Source of the DNA: Prochloron sp. SP5CPC1
GTDB lineage: Bacteria > Cyanobacteriota > Cyanobacteriia > Cyanobacteriales > Prochloraceae
Direction of reading: 5' to 3'
Assembly (NCBI GenBank): GCA_014323965.1
Contig: JACONB010000044.1
Location: forward strand, 1-9,313
DNA: 9,313 bases
This document shows, piece after piece, positions 5,762 to 9,313 of this stretch. Under the pieces are notes generated by a model. It searched no databases and had not been told where the DNA came from. It saw only the letters and a program-made list of their open reading frames with translations. A program made the position numbers and the translations under genes. Numbering within the stretch: the first letter of the stretch is position 1; every line of letters starts with the position of its first letter.

Positions 5762-6077
5762 CTATAATAAAATAAATAGGGGCGATTTGTTCCTAGTGAA
5801 ATCGAGGCATAAGCCAAAGAATAAACTAGGGTGCTTGGATAAGCAGCCCCGCTGTATCAATCCCGAAAGGGAGCTGATTGCGCAAGCTTTGCGCTCGCGA
5901 AGCGGAGCTGTGCTCTCGCTACCGCCCTTGGCGTCCCGCGTAAGCGTCCCATGATAACTAAATCTTAGGTAGCAAAAGCTGCTATGGGGCCATAGCTCGT
6001 AGGAGCCGTGTGCGCCGTAGAGAGGGCACGGTTCTGAAGCAGGGCTGGGGCAGAGTAATCTGCTCCTTCTACCGTAC
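5762..6077 (+). ncRNA. Probable group II intron remnant (3' part, no ORF)
   Basis: The diagnostic part is the end. GAGCCGTG (6003-6010) pairs with CACGGTTC (6027-6034), as in domain V, and includes the AGC triad. A domain VI-like hairpin, GGGGCAG (6047-6053) with CTGCTCC (6060-6066), is followed by TCTACCGTAC. A6071 is then a candidate branch-point seven positions before a 3' end at C6077. Upstream are other small hairpins, for example TCCC-GAAA-GGGA (5861-5872) and CTATG/CATAG (5982-5986 with 5991-5995). No reverse transcriptase is present and the upper helix of domain V is irregular, so the intron is probably degenerate. The 5' boundary is a guess. It could instead be another structured RNA. 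Confidence 0.5.
5885..5950. repeat. GC-rich interspersed repeat patch
   Basis: This patch is built of GCG-rich units, including GCGTCCC twice (5931-5937 and 5944-5950) and 'gctcgcgaagcgg'. Such units resemble short repeats scattered through many cyanobacterial genomes. It sits where the loop of domain IV would be in the putative group II intron, the usual place for tolerated insertions. Confidence 0.45.
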
Positions 6078-6104
6078 CAACTAATAAAAAACAAAGAATA
6101 GAAT

Positions 6105-7424
6105 ATGGGAATGACCCTCACGGAAAAAATTGTCGCTCGCGCAGCAGGTCGTACACAGGTGGAACCTGGGGAAAATGTTTGGGTGAACGTAGATGTACTC
6201 ATGACCCACGACGTTTGCGGTCCGGGGACAATAGGGGTATTCAAACGGGAATTTGGCGGTGATGCCAAAGTTTGGGATGCCCATAAAATAGTATTAATAC
6301 CAGACCATTACATTTTTACCAAGGACCAACGGGCCAACCGCAATGTAGACATCCTCCGGGACTTTGCCACGGAACAAGGAATTGAATACTTTTACGATAT
6401 TACAGATAGGGCAAATTTTAAAGCTAATCCCGATTATAAAGGAGTCTGTCACCTTGCCCTAGCCCAAGAAGGTCACGTTCGTCCCGGGGAAGTCCTCTTC
6501 GGTACAGACTCCCATACCTGTAATGCAGGTGCCTTTGGTCAGTTTGCCACAGGCATCGGCAACACAGATGCCGGTTTTATTATGGGTACAGGAAAACTGT
6601 TAATAAAAGTACCCCCAACCATGCGCTTTGTCTTGGATGGAGAAATGCCCAATTACATCCTCGCTAAAGACTTAATCCTCCAAATTATTGGTGACATAAC
6701 CGTTGCTGGGGCTACCTACCGCACCATGGAATTTGCAGGGGAAGCAGTGTCCAAAATGACCATGGAAGAACGCATGACCCTTTGTAATATGGTAATTGAA
6801 GCTGGTGGCAAAAATGGAGTCATCGCTCCCGATGCAACCACCTTTGAGTACGTCTGCTCCCGCACCAACAAGCCTTTCGAGCCAGTTTATAATGACGAAG
6901 ATGCTCAATTTTATAGCGCCCGCCCCTACGACGTCTCTAAATTAGAACCAGTAGTTGCTCAACCCCATTCTCCCGATAACCGCGCCTTAGCACGGGAATG
7001 TAGCAATGTAAAAATAGACCGAGTCTATATCGGTTCCTGTACCGGAGGTAAAACTACCGACTTTCTCAATGCTGCCCGCATTCTGAAAGGTCAGCAGGTG
7101 AAAGTTCCTACTTATCTTGTCCCCGCGACCCAAAAAGTTTACCAAGACCTGTTTACCATTAAATACGAAGACCAAACCCTCGCCCAGATTTTCAAAGAGA
7201 GCGGTTGTATTGAACCCGCAGCCCCCTCCTGTGCTGCTTGTTTAGGTGGTCCCAAAGACACTTTTGGGCGCATGAACGAACCAGAAATTTGTGTTTCCAC
7301 CACGAACCGCAATTTTCCCGGACGTATGGGAGATAAGCAGTCCCAGATTTATCTCGCTTCCCCCTATACTGCGGCAGCTTCTGCTCTTACTGGTTATGTA
7401 ACCGATCCACGAGAATTTCTTTAA
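6105..7424 (+). CDS. LeuC/homoaconitase-type dehydratase large subunit
   Basis: This aconitase-superfamily protein of 439 aa contains an iron-sulfur cluster and isomerises a 2- to 3-hydroxy acid; most likely it is the large subunit of 3-isopropylmalate dehydratase (leucine pathway) or a homoaconitase-like enzyme. The three cluster cysteines are visible: C312 in IGSCTGG, and C376 and C379 in PSCAACLGG. Other family motifs are GTDSHT (133-138), GxxFGQFATGIGNTD (142-155) and NRNFPGRMG (401-409). The protein is shorter than the usual ~467-aa cyanobacterial LeuC as I recall it, and its NRNFPGRMG and GSCTGG forms resemble the ~420-aa archaeal-type LeuC/HacA branch, so the exact substrate is open. 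ATG at 6105 gives the typical MGMTLTEKI start; there is no strong Shine-Dalgarno. A small subunit (LeuD type) is required for activity and none is in the window. It ends one base before the oppositely oriented transporter gene. Confidence 0.87.
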   Translation: MGMTLTEKIVARAAGRTQVEPGENVWVNVDVLMTHDVCGPGTIGVFKREFGGDAKVWDAHKIVLIPDHYIFTKDQRANRNVDILRDFATEQGIEYFYDITDRANFKANPDYKGVCHLALAQEGHVRPGEVLFGTDSHTCNAGAFGQFATGIGNTDAGFIMGTGKLLIKVPPTMRFVLDGEMPNYILAKDLILQIIGDITVAGATYRTMEFAGEAVSKMTMEERMTLCNMVIEAGGKNGVIAPDATTFEYVCSRTNKPFEPVYNDEDAQFYSARPYDVSKLEPVVAQPHSPDNRALARECSNVKIDRVYIGSCTGGKTTDFLNAARILKGQQVKVPTYLVPATQKVYQDLFTIKYEDQTLAQIFKESGCIEPAAPSCAACLGGPKDTFGRMNEPEICVSTTNRNFPGRMGDKQSQIYLASPYTAAASALTGYVTDPREFL

Positions 7425-9161
7425 CTAAAACGGTTTATATTGGACCTCAAAATAGAAACCATTCTCTTGTAAAGTATTCCCAATTTTGTTGACATTCACC
7501 AAAGGAATGCCATAATCCACTCTAGCATTAAAATTTTCGCCGATGTTAAAGCGCAAACCCACACCGACAGAGTAAAGAGTGCTTTTATCTCTTTCTATGT
7601 TAGAACCTCTACTATTCCAAACCGTACCGAAGTCGAAAAAGGGACTGAGTATAAGGGTACTGTCCCAGTCAGGAATGCTCAGAATCGGAAAGCGAATTTC
7701 AGCAGAAGCAAATACCCCATTATCCGCCAACAAAGTATCTTGACGATAACCCCGAACGCTCAGTTGTCCGCCAACGCTAAATTGTTCTAGGGGAACTAAA
7801 GCTTTATTTGCTAGTTGTATGTCAGTGCGGACTAATAAAGTTATACCTTCCTGACTCAAAAGACGCAAATATTGACCTTGTCCTCGCCAAGCCAAGAAAT
7901 CGCTATCGGGAATATCTCCTGAATTGAGGCTAGCACCAAAAGCATCAACCCCTAAACTGAATTCAGAGTGCAGGGTAAATACTTGTTGATTATTCCGCTT
8001 AGTGTATTCTTGAAAAAAGCGCAGGGCAGAAATTTTGGTATTCCCATTGCCGTCAGCCCCATTAGGGAAAGGAACTCCTTCTAAAAAGGTTACTTCCGAG
8101 TCCTGAACAGAAGCAGTCAAACCGAGGGCAAACTCTTCATTAGGAAATCGCAATATGGGTTGACGGTAGGTAATTTCATAGTTGAGAGTTTTTGACTCAA
8201 TTTGGAGTAAATCGAAAGGTTCTTCAACAATTTCGCTTTCTGTGTGAGTGTGACCGAAACTGAGAGTACCGTTGCGAGGGTTGATGGGAATAGTATACCT
8301 GAGGTTATCGAGAGAGTTGCTGCCTTCGGTATTAATGTAGCCCACTTGCAAGCGATCGCCCACACCTAAAGGGTTATGGAAAGTCAACTCAATTTTGCGG
8401 CGGACGCTACCAATACTGGGCGATCGCTGATTATCTGTAGTCAGTTGTACCGCTTTCAGGTCCGCTTCTATTACCTTTATTTCTAAAACACTCATTCCCC
8501 GACGTCTTCGGGCTCTTAATTCTACCGATAAATTTTGAATTAAAGGATCTAATTGCAGCAATTGTAAAGCGTCTAGCAGTTTATCTTGATTCAGCGGCGG
8601 TGCAATGGCAGTTTCGAGCCGACTGCGGACATAGCTAGGATTGAGTTGTTTCAAACCTTTAATCTGGATCTCCTCCACCGACCCTTCGATAATTTCAATT
8701 AAAACTACCTGGGGGCTATCAGCCTCCAGGCTACCATTTTGCAAAGCTTGGGGCGGAATAAAGGCAGAGGAGGTAACGTATCCTTGACGGACATATAATT
8801 TAGTTATTGCATCAGCAGCTTGGAGCAGTTCGGCAAAAGAGATAGGCTTTCCTCTATATGGTGCGAGTACTGCTTCTAATTCTTGCAGACTAAAGATTGT
8901 ACTGCCGACTATGTTAAATTTGGAGACAGTAATTGTGCCCGTAAATTCTTCTCCGGGGAATAGTAGTTTATTTTCGTCAGTTTCTATCTTAGGCAGTATA
9001 TCTTCCAGCGGCGGTAATCTTTGGGGTTCTAGAACCGGTTTGGGAGTTGGTCTTACCGATAGTGGACTGTTATTTCGTGGCCCACTTGTTTGAGCATGAC
9101 AAGGTATTGAGAAAGGAATCAGGCTCATAGTGGCAATTAAAATTATTGTCAAATTTGACAT
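7425..9161 (-). CDS. TpsB outer-membrane transporter (FhaC/ShlB/HecB family)
   Basis: A 578-aa two-partner-secretion pore that would move a TpsA exoprotein across the outer membrane. It has a signal peptide 1-23 (hydrophobic LTIILIATMSLIPFSI, cut after CHA), then a Pro-rich linker (~38-55). The first POTRA domain lies at ~77-145 (KFNIVGSTIFS...ITKLYVRQGYVTSSAFIPPQ) and the second at ~152-233 (IIEGSVEEIQIKG...). The C-terminal beta-barrel spans ~240-578. The loop-6 motif VRGY is at 469-472, followed by GVFASAEIRFPI. The chain ends in an aromatic Phe, as expected for BamA-dependent barrels. The start at 9161 opens the signal peptide; no Shine-Dalgarno is evident. Its stop abuts the LeuC-like stop. 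The exoprotein encoded at 235-2736 is the likely cargo although the genes are not adjacent. It contains two HIP1 octamers. Confidence 0.93.
   Translation of the reverse strand: MSNLTIILIATMSLIPFSIPCHAQTSGPRNNSPLSVRPTPKPVLEPQRLPPLEDILPKIETDENKLLFPGEEFTGTITVSKFNIVGSTIFSLQELEAVLAPYRGKPISFAELLQAADAITKLYVRQGYVTSSAFIPPQALQNGSLEADSPQVVLIEIIEGSVEEIQIKGLKQLNPSYVRSRLETAIAPPLNQDKLLDALQLLQLDPLIQNLSVELRARRRRGMSVLEIKVIEADLKAVQLTTDNQRSPSIGSVRRKIELTFHNPLGVGDRLQVGYINTEGSNSLDNLRYTIPINPRNGTLSFGHTHTESEIVEEPFDLLQIESKTLNYEITYRQPILRFPNEEFALGLTASVQDSEVTFLEGVPFPNGADGNGNTKISALRFFQEYTKRNNQQVFTLHSEFSLGVDAFGASLNSGDIPDSDFLAWRGQGQYLRLLSQEGITLLVRTDIQLANKALVPLEQFSVGGQLSVRGYRQDTLLADNGVFASAEIRFPILSIPDWDSTLILSPFFDFGTVWNSRGSNIERDKSTLYSVGVGLRFNIGENFNARVDYGIPLVNVNKIGNTLQENGFYFEVQYKPF
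8352..8359. repeat. HIP1 octamer GCGATCGC
   Basis: An exact GCGATCGC palindrome, the highly iterated cyanobacterial octamer, within the transporter gene. It supports a cyanobacterial origin for this part of the window. Confidence 0.85.
8420..8427. repeat. HIP1 octamer GCGATCGC
   Basis: A second exact HIP1 palindrome 68 bp from the first, in the same gene. I saw none in the IscB element. Confidence 0.85.
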
Positions 9162-9220
9162 TTACCGAAGAGTTGGGGGGGGTAGAATGGAAAGAGGTCT
9201 TTTCCTAAGGGATCAGAAAA

Positions 9221-9313
9221 ATGGCATTGAAATTAGCTAAACCGATTTTATTGACAGGAATTGGCATATCTGCCGGATTTGGGCTGTGGGATAGTTTTTG
9301 GCATTCCTCTCTC
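9221..9313 (+). CDS. Start of an unrecognised gene, truncated by the window edge
   Basis: There are 31 open codons from ATG at 9221 to the last base, beginning MALKLAKPILLTGIGI and containing a hydrophobic stretch (about residues 8-22) followed by LWDSFWHSS. This suggests a single membrane-spanning segment or signal anchor. An AAGGG box (9207-9211) lies 9 bases upstream. It is divergent from the transporter gene with 59 bp between the starts, so the two may share a regulatory region. I do not recognise the family from this fragment. Confidence 0.6.
   Translation, partial: MALKLAKPILLTGIGISAGFGLWDSFWHSSL

Noticed and set aside
5762..6268. 168-aa reverse-strand ORF across the intron-like region and the leuC-like start
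   Set aside because: It overlaps the clear leuC-like gene and palindromic non-coding DNA, and its composition is not protein-like.
9155..9188. Possible promoter TTGACA (9155-9160) with TAGAAT (9183-9188) for the rightmost gene
   Set aside because: The 22-bp spacer is too long for a standard sigma-70 promoter, and the -35 box overlaps the transporter start codon.
1..9313. CRISPR array or cas genes accompanying the HNH/RuvC protein
   Set aside because: No regularly spaced direct repeats occur anywhere, and the nuclease is IscB-sized with an omega RNA-type leader rather than Cas9.

Overview
The window looks like chromosomal DNA from a cyanobacterium, probably a filamentous, repeat-rich one. 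The clues are the TpsA/TpsB haemagglutinin-type pair of cyanobacterial style, a terpene synthase of the cyanobacterial sesquiterpene type, two HIP1 octamers (GCGATCGC), and dispersed GC-rich palindromes and 'tttgcgtctttgcgt'-type repeats. Assignment below phylum is inference.

Layout, left to right. Positions 1-234 are a non-coding leader dominated by one copy of a ~104-bp dispersed repeat. Then come a large secreted haemagglutinin-like beta-helix protein (235-2736, +), a short spacer with a GC-rich palindrome between 10-nt direct repeats, and a class I terpene (sesquiterpene-type) synthase (2828-3826, +) closed by a strong intrinsic terminator. Next is an IscB element of about 1.85 kb: a structured RNA leader (~3905-4220, candidate omega RNA), an iscB gene (4221-5637, +) and a palindromic right end (5679-5749). 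A stretch of ~330 bp follows whose 3' part resembles the catalytic 3' end (domains V and VI) of a group II intron. Then come an aconitase-family dehydratase large subunit of the LeuC/homoaconitase type (6105-7424, +) and, meeting it tail to tail with no gap, a TpsB outer-membrane transporter (7425-9161, -). The start of a further, unrecognised gene (9221 onward, +) runs off the right edge.

The most interesting part is the IscB locus. IscB proteins are RNA-guided nickases/nucleases ancestral to Cas9. Here the guide-RNA scaffold region can be read directly as nested perfect stems, including a 10-bp long-range helix. The protein keeps its RuvC-I, bridge-helix, RuvC-II, HNH and RuvC-III motifs. 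Two different repeats have entered the gene. A 45-nt palindrome is translated in frame after the bridge helix. A ~103-bp repeat, homologous to the inverted copy at 100-203, sits exactly between HNH and RuvC-III and shifts the frame, splitting the protein into two overlapping ORFs. The inserted repeat itself supplies a stop codon, a GGAG box and a GTG start, so it may have produced a two-piece IscB rather than a simple dead gene.

The two TPS genes are a plausible functional pair (export of the 833-aa exoprotein by the 578-aa transporter) but lie 4.7 kb apart on opposite strands, separated by metabolic genes and mobile DNA. The LeuC-like gene has no visible small-subunit partner in the window.
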